From Brachionus plicatilis (taxonomy: Eukaryota; Rotifera; Eurotatoria; Ploima; Brachionidae): a DNA stretch of 64,000 bases. The notes beneath the pieces were generated by a model, which made no database searches, was not told the DNA's origin, and saw only the letters and a program-made list of their open reading frames with translations. Shown one piece after another: positions 48,839-58,539 of the stretch. The stretch lies in NCBI GenBank assembly GCA_010279815.1, contig QEOQ01000460.1:1016423-1080422 (forward strand). Reading direction: 5' to 3'. A program made the translations under genes and the position numbers. The first letter of the stretch is position 1, and every line of letters starts with the position of its first letter.

Positions 48839-49079
48839 CAAAAAGATAAATATGTGATAAAAATTTAATTTTAAATTTTAAATTAGCATAAAATTTAATT
48901 AAAATTAACCAATTTTTTGGAAATTTTTATTTTGCCTTTTTCTTAGAAACGAAATGTTAAATATTGTTTGTTTCATCTCTTAACAATTACAGAAAAATAA
49001 AATAATTCAAAATCCAAATTTATATTTAGAATATAAACTTTGTATTAGAATATTTATGTGAAAATTCACAATGTTACTA

Positions 49080-50043
49080 AATCGCAAAATGTATCCAATG
49101 TTGAAATAACATTGAAAAAGTGCGATGTTTCAAATATTTTTTTCAGTTTCAAATAAAAAAATAATTTTAAGTTAATATTGCAGACATTTTCATATTTGAA
49201 ATTAAACTCTTAAGTGAAATAGAATGAGTTTAATTTTTATTTAGAAATCTGAAAAAAATATTGAAAATTCTTTTTTTAAACTTATAAATTACTTATTTAT
49301 TTGTTTATATGTACCTTTACCAACCTTCAAAATAAAATATATGAAACAAAAAAATTGAAAATAAAGTAAAATAAGATAAATATAATGAAAAAAAAGATAA
49401 ATAATTCATTTAAATTTAAATTAATATTCAATCGTTGAAAAACACGATCTAGTCGGTTTGGTGAACCATAGTTCACATATTTTGCCATAAATTCTTGTTC
49501 ACGGGTTTGTGAACTTTAAGTTCACCTAATTTTTTTTTATCGAATTAGGTGATCAAATCTCAAATTAGGTGAAAAATTTTTTTTTTTTATTTGAAGGAGC
49601 TTTAGAAATAGCATTTGCTCTGATCTAGTTGACCTGGTATTACCCTTTCAACAATCAAAAATACCCAAATGCCCTCTCTACTTAAATCTGGCAGCAAGAA
49701 TTGTTCCACTAAAAGATGAACCATAGTTCACCTAATCGACCCGAAAAACTTAGTTTTTTTCTTTAAAAATTTTGACTTTAGTGATAATTGAGGCTCATTT
49801 GATGCATATTAAGAAATACTCAATTTATAAAATATGGAAAACAGAGCGTAGATAGTTTTAAACTACAAATATTATCTTAAATATCATCATAGCACAAACC
49901 CAAAGTCAAAATTTAAAAAAAAAACAAGTTTTTCATCCTTGTAATATTAACTTAAAATTATTTTTTTATTTGAAACTGAAAAAAAATATTTGAAACATCG
50001 CACTTTTTCAATGTTATTTCAACATTGGATACATTTTGTGATT
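49080..50043. mobile_element. 964 bp non-coding element with ~103 bp terminal inverted repeats
   Basis: Bases 49080-49181 and the reverse complement of 49941-50043 are nearly identical over about 103 positions. They start AATCRCAAAATGTATCC, and a 2-base length difference in one T-run plus about two substitutions are all I see. The interior has no transposase. It carries a cluster of GTGAAC/GTTCAC palindromes (49461-49740) and a second, inner inverted repeat. It looks like a non-autonomous DNA transposon (foldback/MITE type). I could not identify a target-site duplication. The right end lies only 86 bases from the IFT57 stop codon. Confidence 0.82.
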
Positions 50044-50091
50044 CAAACACAAAAAATTAAACCATTGTTATTTATAATTATTTTAGATACT

Positions 50092-50097
50092 TTTATT
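50092..50097 (-). terminator. Polyadenylation signal of IFT57
   Basis: Reads AATAAA on the minus strand, about 33 bases past the IFT57 stop codon and between it and the neighbouring inverted-repeat element. Confidence 0.45.
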
Positions 50098-50129
50098 TAA
50101 AATTTAAAAATTGACAAAAAATAATCAAA

Positions 50130-51693
50130 TTATTTATCTTTATTATCATTAATTAAATCTTTATGACGAAGCTTGGCTTGAATTAAAATATGTTCCAAAA
50201 CTCCAATTCGAACATCCATATTTTTCATGTCTGATTTGATGCTTTCCATAGCTTTTTTGATTTTGATCAATGGAGCTTTATTTAAATAAATTTTAATTTC
50301 AGTTTTCAATTTCATTTAATCTTACATCCATCTGTCATGCTTTGACCTGCTTCTTCCATTTCTTCTTTCACTCGTTGCAGTTCACTGGTCACTTTGGCCA
50401 AAATTTGAGCCCTTTCATTGATTCCAGTCGATCGACTTCTGTAGGTCTCTTTTATTTCGGCCAACCGGTCTTGATAATTCCTAAATGCTTGCATTGGCTC
50501 TTCTAATTGATTGTTAATGTACTTTTCCCTGGAACCTAATTTCTCCAATGTTCTAGATATTTCATCGTACAGTTTTTCAAAATAATTTTTTGTTTCTTTT
50601 AAAGATTCATCAATTGATTCTTGATAATTGTGCATTTGTTCAATGTGGGTCCTCCAGTCTTTGTGGTCAGTTTTTATGGTCACTTTAAGTTGAGGCAAAA
50701 CTCTTTCAACTTCTAGCTTCCATTCATTGGCGTCTGTGTTTGATTCCAAAATTTCTTCGTGTCTTTTTTCAGTCATCAAGTTCTTTTGAAAAAATTAATC
50801 TTAATTTTTTTAAGACCAAAAGATTTATTTCTTCCTACTTTGCCACTGACCATTGTATTCAATTTATTCAAAGCTTCCATGTTCATAATATTTTCGTCCT
50901 CGGCATCTTGGTCATCGCTGTCATACTTTTAAAATTATTACTGTTATTAACATATGTTTTTATTTATTTATCTAATTATTTGAGCAAAAAAATAATAAAA
51001 TATAATTCATACTCGTAGCATATTTTCTTCAATTTTATTTAAATCAAGCTCGGCTTCATCAGGTTCGTCTCCATTGGGTTCATCATCTTGTTCTTCTGCT
51101 TCGTTTTCATACTCTGGACTTGAACCATTCAAAAATTAAAATTCTTTTTTTGTAAAAATTAGAAAGATTACTCTTTCCAAGAAAATCCTTTAACTTTGAG
51201 AGCTTCATCTGCAAGTCTATTCAAAGTATAAATGACTTGCTCTCCTGATCCAGTTTTTACTTTGTTCGTACCAAAGTTTACTTCATAACCAAACTTTCTT
51301 AATTGATTTAAAATTCCAGAAATTACTGTGTTCGGATCATCAAACTTAATGGGTAGATAAATTAAAAACTAATTTGAATTTAAAAAAATTTTTAGTCACT
51401 TCTTGTGGTTTTTCAAAATTATGACCAGATTGTTGTATTAGCCATGCTGCCAGAGTTATAAAGCTATGAAATTGTTCGCCAGTATTTGTTTGAATAGCAA
51501 AGTAGTGTCTAGATAGAGCTTTCATTTTCCATTTGATTAAATACTCGTCTTCATAATTGAGAAGCTTTAATTTGTTCAAAAGATTGTTCATTTCAATGAA
51601 AATAACATAGGCTTCTCCCGGACTTCTCTCAATTTGAATATCACTAGATTCATGCTTTCCAGCATTTCTATCTTTATTCTCTTCGTCTGACAT
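50130..51693 (-). CDS. IFT57: IFT57, intraflagellar transport B complex subunit
   Basis: IFT-B (IFT57/Hippi) subunit needed for anterograde transport in cilia. Six exons: 51400-51693, 51172-51344, 51013-51118, 50839-50925, 50326-50782 and 50130-50275. All are in phase, with introns of 50-90 bases, and give 420 residues (human 429). The N-terminal calponin-homology-like region has KLKLLNYEDEYL, HYFAIQTNTGEQFHSF and WLIQQSGHNFEKPQE, then DDPNTVISGILNQLRKFG. An acidic linker follows (EEQDDEPNGDEPDEAEL). The C-terminal coiled coil is the most conserved part: EWKLEVERVLPQLKVTIKTD, KDWRTHIEQMH, ISRTLEKLGSREKYINNQLE, EEAGQSMTDG and MDVRIGVLEHILIQAKLR. The ATG at 51693 gives a start like that of relatives. 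The gene appears complete and intact. Confidence 0.96.
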
Positions 51694-52304
51694 TTTTAAG
51701 CAGATTCAGATTTTGCTAAAATTTTTCAGATTTTGAATATTTTTCGAGCAAATATATTTTTTGAAAAAAAAATTCTTTTAAATGTATTACCATGACAACA
51801 GTCTCTCTATAGGTCTTAGAAAATGTCCGAATTGGTGATCTTAAATCGATTTGAAAAATGGAAAACCTAAAAATTTCTATTTAAATTTTTTCTTGTATAT
51901 AATTAATAAAAAAAGATTAAATTTTAATTTTGATAAAAACTCAAAAAAATTTTAGACTAAATAAACTGACAAAATATTTTTTAACTTGATCCTTAAAAAA
52001 TGTCTAAAATTAACCCAATTGTTTATGATCCTTTAAAAGACTTTGTATTAATTTATTTTAATTATTTTTCTTGATTATAAATTAATAATAAGAATGTTAT
52101 CTTTGACTGCAATAGGGTAAATAACAATATTATTCATGAATCAATTATTAAATTTTAATCTTTGGCAAAATCTGTGCAAAATGCACCAATTCTAAGTTAA
52201 ATTGGGCCACAGTATTGGTTTGCAAGAATTTATGGTGAATTTACAAAAAAAATCAGAAATTATTCGTAAAAAAAAAAATTGTTCAAATTAGGGGCAAAAA
52301 TAAA

Positions 52305-52480
52305 CTTAAACTATTTACAGTTTCAAATCGACTCTTTGAGTTGAAAGAGAGGAATATGTCTAGGCAGGATTGAATCATTCCATTCCAGTGGTTGTCAAAC
52401 TGGTGGAAGAATATAGAGAAGGTTTCGAATACAGTCAACCTCTCGTTAAACGATTTGGACCGAAAAAAAATCATTCCCGA
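52305..52480 (+). other. Possible degraded coding fragment, unassigned
   Basis: The plus strand can be read, with one frameshift near 52371, as a charged protein segment (VVVKLVEEYREGF). A short nucleotide stretch (52354-52375) resembles 61895-61916. I cannot name a family. It may be part of a mobile element. Confidence 0.2.
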
Positions 52481-52844
52481 TAAACTTTTCTGAAATAGAT
52501 ATAAACCAGAATTCCTATTTTTAAGTCAAAATTCCGATTAAAAGAAAAAATTTTTAAAAGTTTATTTAAAAATTTAATTTTAATTTAAATTTTTTCACTC
52601 GCTTCCATGCGTCACTTATAAAAAAATAGCCTCTTTCGGCCTTTTTTTTTTTGTTGAAAAAATAGGATTCAAATTTGTTGAGTTCAAAGTGTTTAAGACA
52701 TTTTGGACTTCGTTTTTAGCGATCACAAGGGGCTTAATTCTCTTACTTGTTTAGTGCCATAGGTTAAAAAAAAGCAGTTTCGTCAAAAATTTAAAGATAT
52801 CTTCTCCTTTGTATGCCTTCATGAAAGCTTTTAGTTTTAGCTCT

Positions 52845-54110
52845 TTAGGAAAGGTAAAAAAATGATCTGTGACAATTGACGAGGAATTACACTGCTACCA
52901 AAAGCAAGCAAGGGGTTCTGCAGCATAATTCTGGAAAGAATCAACTCCTTGGATGCTATACTTAGAGATGAACAAGCAGGATTTAGACGAGACAAAGGAT
53001 GTATAGACCAGATATTTGGGCTTAGAAACATCAAAGAGCAAAGTCTGGAACGGAATAGCCCTCTTTATCTTAATATTAAGATCTTATGGCTAGCCACAGA
53101 AGATGGTTAACTTGATAAAACTCTTCTACGAGAAATTCGAGTGTTGCGTGATTCTGGAAAAGGACAATCTGAGAGCTTCAAATTGTGAACAGGAGTCAGA
53201 CAAGGAGGCGTTCTATCTCCGACACTATTCCTAACACTGATTGACTATGCCATGAAGAAAACAACTGTAAGCGCGAGGGGTATTCAATGGGGATTAACAG
53301 CAAAGCTTAAAGACAGACTTTGCGGATGATATGGTGCTAAAATCTAATACAGAGGCACATATGCATATGAAGACGCAAGGCAAACAACATGCTAAACCAA
53401 CTGAACTCGAAATAAATAGGGCCACAACGAAGGTTATGTGCATAAACAACAAATTGGATATCCTAATCATTATCGATGGGACACAAATCGAGTGTAAGCG
53501 AAATCACGTACTTAGGAAGTACCATCAGTACAGTACAACGATTAGAACACACACAGACATTAAGAATTAACTTGCTGAAGCAAAGAGTGCCTTTGCTAGT
53601 CTCCGAGCAGCATGGAAATCAACCAGCTTTACCAAGGAAACAAAAATCAAACTGTACAGCTATGTAGTAAAAGAAGATAAGATGCTCGGAAGTGAATGCT
53701 GGAGGATGTGTGAATCTGGCAGAGAAAGTCTGAACACCTTCCACACTGTAAGCCTGCAGAAGATTCTCGGGATACACTGGCCTGAGACATTGTCGAATGC
53801 TGACCTATACAGAATGACAAATTCTGAGCCATTAAGTCAATGCATTAAGAACAAAAGACTGCGATGGCTTGGGCATGTACATAAAATGAAAGAAATACGG
53901 ATACCGAAAAGAGCCCTTCAGTGGACATCTTAAAGGCGACGTAAGGTAGGACGACCAACAGTAACATGGAGGAGAAACAATCACGAAAGAGCTCATCGAA
54001 ATAGGAATGACATGGAGAGAAGAAAAGGTAAAGGCAAAAGATCGACTTGAGCGGAAATCAAAAGGAATGATCCTATGAATCCACAAAGAGTAAATAATGA
54101 AAAAAAAATT
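52845..54110 (+). mobile_element. Degenerate non-LTR retrotransposon fragment, second lineage
   Basis: Reverse-transcriptase pieces in shifting frames: RGITLLPKASKGFCSIILE, RDEQAGFRRDKGCIDQIF, EQSLERNSPLYL, the GVRQGGVLSP equivalent near 53190, a DFADDM equivalent near 53320-53335, YLGSTIS near 53510, then AFASLRAAWKSTSFTKETKI, KILGIHWPETLSNADLY, NKRLRWLGHVHKM, and a KVGRPTVTWRR-type C-terminus near 53945. At least four frame changes and a stop show it is dead. The C-terminal RLRWLGH and GRPKxTWRR motifs belong to a lineage different from the LINEs at 34 and 59 kb. Confidence 0.82.
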
Positions 54111-54181
54111 GTTTAATTAACAATATTTTATTTGAGTGATTAGTTTTTTAATTACAGTAACTTAGTTAAAATAATTCTTGA

Positions 54182-54606
54182 TCAGTAAATAATTTTTTTT
54201 TTAATGCCATTTTTTTCTACATCTGTACAATTACATCTGACCATTCCTTGACTGCCATCAATTGAAATTCCTCGGACTACTTGTCTGACACCAATTTTCT
54301 TTTCTAGTCTAACTTCATATTCTATGCTACAATCCTTTACTAAATCAAAACTATTTCTTGCAGACATAGTATCTAATACACCTGCTTCAACTCTTCAAAT
54401 TAGGTTTTGGACCTCACTTAAACCTCGATAAATGAAGGAAGAGCTACATAATCGCTTACAGAAACCTCAGGTACGTATCTTTTACTTCTTGCCCGCATAA
54501 TTTCAACTTGACGATTCTGATTTGTGCGAACAGCTTCTCTGTCTAAAAAATAATTAGCTTTCCTAAAAATTCTTCGGGTGGCCTTCTCTTGGTATAATTT
54601 CATCAA
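54182..54606 (-). pseudogene. Remnant of a KRBA2-type integrase C-terminus
   Basis: Minus-strand pieces in order: a basic helix (REAVRTNQNRQVEIMRARSK), VSVSDYVALPSF resembling the SVGDxVxIP strand of chromodomain-like integrase tails, then GVLDTMSARNSFDLVKDC and RQVVRGISIDGSQGMVRCNC. The GGQGxxxCNC pattern after a YxRxxF/L motif is typical of the cysteine tail in KRBA2-like domesticated or transposon-borne integrases. The frame is interrupted by a stop near 54418. The catalytic core was not found. The identification rests on motif order and is moderate. Confidence 0.5.
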
Positions 54607-55110
54607 AATAGAATTCGGAAGGGTTTAAATCTGAAAAAGAAGATTATGATTAAATGATGATGAAAATTATATGGATTGAAACCAAAGAAAACTAATTTTG
54701 TTTTTAATTTTTATTTTATTATTTTTTTCAATAAAGATTTAGTGATGAAAAAATATTTTTTATTTACAAATAAATAAATACAAATATTATATGCAATTAA
54801 TAATCTTGCATTCTATTTGTTTTCTTTTTTCTTTCGTCTTAGGTTTACCGGTTATGGTGAAATTGTGTTATTGTCGCTGTAGCTACTCAGCTGTTCAGTG
54901 GGTACTTAATTCCTATGTTTTTTCAGCGTAATACATTATCTCTTGATTAAACATATGATCTGATTAAATTAGTTAACTTCTAGCTGTAGTTATAGTAAAT
55001 AAACCTCCTTGGTAATCTACTCCAAGCCATTCAGCAATAATGAAATAGATGAAATAAAACTGTTTCTGAAAGCCAAAACATTATATGGCAATTAAGTAAG
55101 GACCACCATC

Positions 55111-55570
55111 AAGTACAGTAGATCTCTCAAAAATGTAGCGTTACCGTAAGCACATCGTAAGCAGTTACCGTAAGCGTAAACGTTACCTTCTCAAATATTT
55201 TATAAAAAAATCTCAAATTTAAAATTTTAAATGATTTTTTATTTTCAAATTAATTATCGAAACTATTCAAAATTTTGAAATAAATAAATTAATTTTATTA
55301 TTTTATTATTATTTTATTTTATCAATTTTTTTTTATTAATTAATTTAAGTTTAACAAAGATTAATTTTTTTTTGAATAAAAATTAAAATTAAAAAACTTT
55401 GTTAATTTCCACTTTTATGAGAACTTAAAAAGAAAAATTATGAGTAAATTAAAATTTTATGGGAAATCTTAATCTAACGCTTACGGTAACGCTAACGCTT
55501 ACGGAAGGGTAACGCTTACGGTAACCGTTACCTTAGGTAACGTTACATTTTTGCGAGATCTACTGTACTT
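55111..55570. mobile_element. 460 bp miniature element with TACAGTAGATCTC ends and subterminal repeats
   Basis: Left end 55111 and right end 55570 form an inverted repeat (AAGTACAGTAGATCTCNCAA, then AAATGTARCGTTACC). With TA as target duplication the ends would be CAGTAGATCTC, compatible with a Tc1/mariner-type MITE. Next to each end are several copies of GTTACCGTAAGC or its inverse (55139-55186 and 55474-55542), possible transposase-binding subterminal repeats. The centre is AT-rich and non-coding. Confidence 0.75.
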
Positions 55571-57163
55571 CTCTTGTAAGTGAAAACCCATTTTTAACAA
55601 TGTTTTTTTTTGTATTATCTTCTTTTCATAATGATTGCTGCTTCTTGCAGGACTTGTAGCAGTTTTAGAAGTTAATTGTGAATGATATTATTCGATAAAA
55701 CCATTAGTATTAGGGTTGTTAATCGATCGTCGACGATCAGCGTCATATCGTTATATTTTAATCGATTTAAAAATGTTTTAATCACGATTAAAAAAAAAAC
55801 TTGAAGTTTTTGATTTGATCATTTATTAAAAATTCGGTTAAAAAATTGCGGCTTTTTTCAAAAAAATTAATTTTTTTAAGTTTGATAAAAAAGTCATTTG
55901 ATTAATTGATTTTGAAAATTTGTAAAAAAATCGATTACGATTAAAATTGAATAAATTATATTAAGGCGAAGAAATGCTAAAAGGACTAAAATATCAGTTC
56001 GAATAAATGTTTTTAACACTAGAAGCATCAGATTTGTTAAATTTCGAAATTAAAAATGGTAGAACTTAAAATCATCAAAATATTTAAAATTTTCTTATTT
56101 TTCATGAACTATCGATAATTAAACCTTAATTTTCCAGTATCATTTAATTTACGGTTCGATTAATTTTACAAATTTACAAATTCTTTCAAGGTCTTAAAAT
56201 GGAAAACTCAAAGCTAAAAAAATATATGTGATCAATTTAGATCGAAAAATTATAGTTTATATAAACAGAGATATGGTTAAAGATCAAGAACACTCTGTTG
56301 TTGTCTTTGAATCTGATTATGCTTATAATGAAACAAATTTTAAAGTAATCAAATCCATGTAATCAATTGTACAAGAAATCATGGAAAAAAGTAAATCATG
56401 GTCCTGAATCCAGTGAGCCAACTCAATATGTATCATGGAAAACTTTTGTCGGAAAAATTCGAAGCCCATTTCTTCCACTAGAAAAGGTGATAATAGCCAT
56501 GAGAATAGTGTTGATTTGATAAGGAAAAAGATCAGCATAGACATTGTGGGTTTTCATTGAGAAACTGAGAGAGTAATAGCTGCAAAAAAATATTTCATTT
56601 TTAAACTGGATTTTTGCATAATTCCGAAATTTCAGAGAAACGAAAAAAAATAACAAAACTACAACTGAAATAAATGACAGTTTCATTTTATATTTTTAAA
56701 ATCGGAAAGAAGCTTTATCAGAGAATGACATAAAATTAGATATTAAAAGAGATTATTATAGTACTTCAAAAGACCTTTTGACAGAATGAGTAGGATTATT
56801 AAAAAATATTAAAATTTTGTCTTAAAATAAGAAAAAGTTAAAATCCATAGTTAAATGGTCACTTAGATGCTTTTTGATAATGGAAGTCAAGATAGACTCG
56901 TGGAATTCAATTCTCTGTTTCCATGTCAGAAAGAATATTACAATATCTATCTACTAAATTATTATTAATTTTTGGTGATTTGAACTGTAATATTAAAAGA
57001 GGAAAACTATTAAATAATTTATTTAAGGATTTCTAGTCTAACAAAACTTCTTAGTGTGCATTTAGAAAAAAGTGGAGAAAAGAGTATTCACATCGACTAG
57101 AGATCATTTTTTCATAAAAAAGTCAATTAAAAATGCCCAAAAAATTTCAGAATCTAAATTATT
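55571..57163. other. AT-rich region, possible degraded frames
   Basis: About 1.6 kb. On the minus strand, 56323-56686 contains broken frames, one beginning with a signal-peptide-like MKLSFISVVVLLFFFVSL and an acceptor-like TTTTTTTGCAG. It may be a decayed secreted-protein gene, but no family was recognised. Around 55715-55930, ATCGATT-type motifs and their complements recur. Confidence 0.25.
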
Positions 57164-57171
57164 GAAAATTT

Positions 57172-58004
57172 GGGTCTTGTCAAAAGTTTGACCACCTGAT
57201 CACAAAATTTACTTTAAAAAAATCTTCAGTAAAAAATATGAACACATGATCTTGACTTGACTATTTGAATTGACTATTAAAATTTACACAGTCAATTTTA
57301 TGAACTAAAAAAAATTATTTTCCAAAAGCAAAAATAAGTGATCACAAAATTTTCTCAAATTATTATTATAAATCCAAATAAAAATTTGTAAAAAATCCAA
57401 TAAAATATTTAAAGACAGACTCATCAATCTCGACAATTTTTTGAGGAATCCCACATTTAAAGTTCCCTTTATTAAGATCAAGATAAGTTATTTGTCTCAA
57501 ATATCTACAAATTTTAATAGCAGTCGGTTTTGAAATATTCAAACTTTCTTGTGTATCAATCAATTTTCTTTCTTTTGCCCAATATTCAATTGTTTGTAGG
57601 GTACAAATAATTGATAATTTAAACAACTCAAAAAATGAACCAAATTTAACCGAAAAAAATTTTTTACATTTAGGACAACGCCAACCATATTTTTCTAGGA
57701 CACGTCTTTTCCTAAAAGCACATTTGCATTTACAATTTAAACATTCTCTTTCTGGGCACAGAACTCCAATGATCATCAATATTTTTAGCTGATTTAAAGG
57801 GTCGATCTGAAGGAATTCATTTAGATCCATTTATTTTTGAATTGAAAAAAATTCATAAAAAAAATTAGTATCAAATGAAATATGTCATAAAATTGACTAT
57901 GTAAATTTTAAAAGTCAATTTCAAGATCATGTGTTCATATTTTTTACTGGAGAATTTTTTAAAGTAAATTTTGTGATCAGGTGGTCAAACTTTTGACCAG
58001 ACCC
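57172..58004 (-). mobile_element. Merlin-type DNA transposon with 8 bp target duplication
   Basis: An 833 bp element flanked by perfect GAAAATTT duplications (57164-57171 and 58005-58012). Its ends are inverted repeats beginning GGGTCTNGTCAAAAGTTTGA and extending about 125 bases, with one 13-base indel. It encloses an ISXO2-like transposase frame (57366-57830). Merlin elements are the eukaryotic relatives of IS1016/IS1595 and typically make 8-9 bp duplications, which fits. The transposase is cut off after the first catalytic Asp, so this copy is presumably non-autonomous. The perfect duplication and open frame suggest a fairly recent insertion. Confidence 0.88.
57366..57830 (-). CDS. Truncated ISXO2-like (Merlin) transposase
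   Basis: Open frame of 154 residues from an ATG just inside the right TIR. It has a zinc-ribbon-like N-terminus (CLNCKCKCAFRKRR, YGWRCPKCKKFFSVKFGSFF) typical of the ISXO2 family, a helical region (QTIEYWAKERK, SLNISKPTAIKICRYLRQI) and KIVEIDESVF, the strand with the first catalytic Asp. After that only KYFIGFFTNFYLDL remains before the stop, so the second Asp and the Glu/Asn of the catalytic triad are missing. Family length is usually above 250 residues. No stop or frameshift occurs within the retained part. An internal deletion between 57366 and the left TIR is the likeliest cause. An intron leading outside is excluded by the short remaining space. Confidence 0.85.
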   Translation of the reverse strand: MDLNEFLQIDPLNQLKILMIIGVLCPERECLNCKCKCAFRKRRVLEKYGWRCPKCKKFFSVKFGSFFELFKLSIICTLQTIEYWAKERKLIDTQESLNISKPTAIKICRYLRQITYLDLNKGNFKCGIPQKIVEIDESVFKYFIGFFTNFYLDL

Positions 58005-58539
58005 GAAAATTTGAGTGACTACAAGCCAAAAATATGTTAAATTCACGACATTCAGTATTCAACAAGTACAGATTTTGATTTATATTGGCTTTCCTATTGA
58101 AAATGAAAAATGAAGGTAGCAAACTTCAACATTGATCTCTTGATCCCAAAGCTATTCATCAGTCTTGTATAAAAATATTCAGAGGTTTTTTCACCATTAG
58201 CCGTTTTGTCATCGGTTCAATCAGATTTTATACTCCTTGAGTAATTTTTCTATAATTAAATTCTCAAATTTTTGGGCGAATTATGAAAAAATAACGTTTT
58301 ACAGGCAAAATTTGATTTAAATAATTTAAAGATTGAGAAATAATTAGCAAGTTAAATTATAGCGTCATTGATTTATTGAAAAATTGCACAAAATAAGTGA
58401 ACAATATTTAAAAAAAATGTTTTAAAAACTGAATTTTAACAGAAGTACTCAGATTGAAAAATCATCTAATACTAAACAGTTTTTTGTTTACAACTAATGA
58501 GATATTACATGCAAGCTTTGAAAAATTAAGATTTTGATC

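Noticed and set aside
52434..52457. Possible pogo-type transposon end (TACAGTCAACCTCTCG...)
   Set aside because: Resembles such ends, but no matching inverted copy was found within the window and it overlaps a possible coding fragment.
56323..56686. Broken minus-strand frames with a signal-like start
   Set aside because: Frames are interrupted and no family could be named; mentioned under the intergenic region only.
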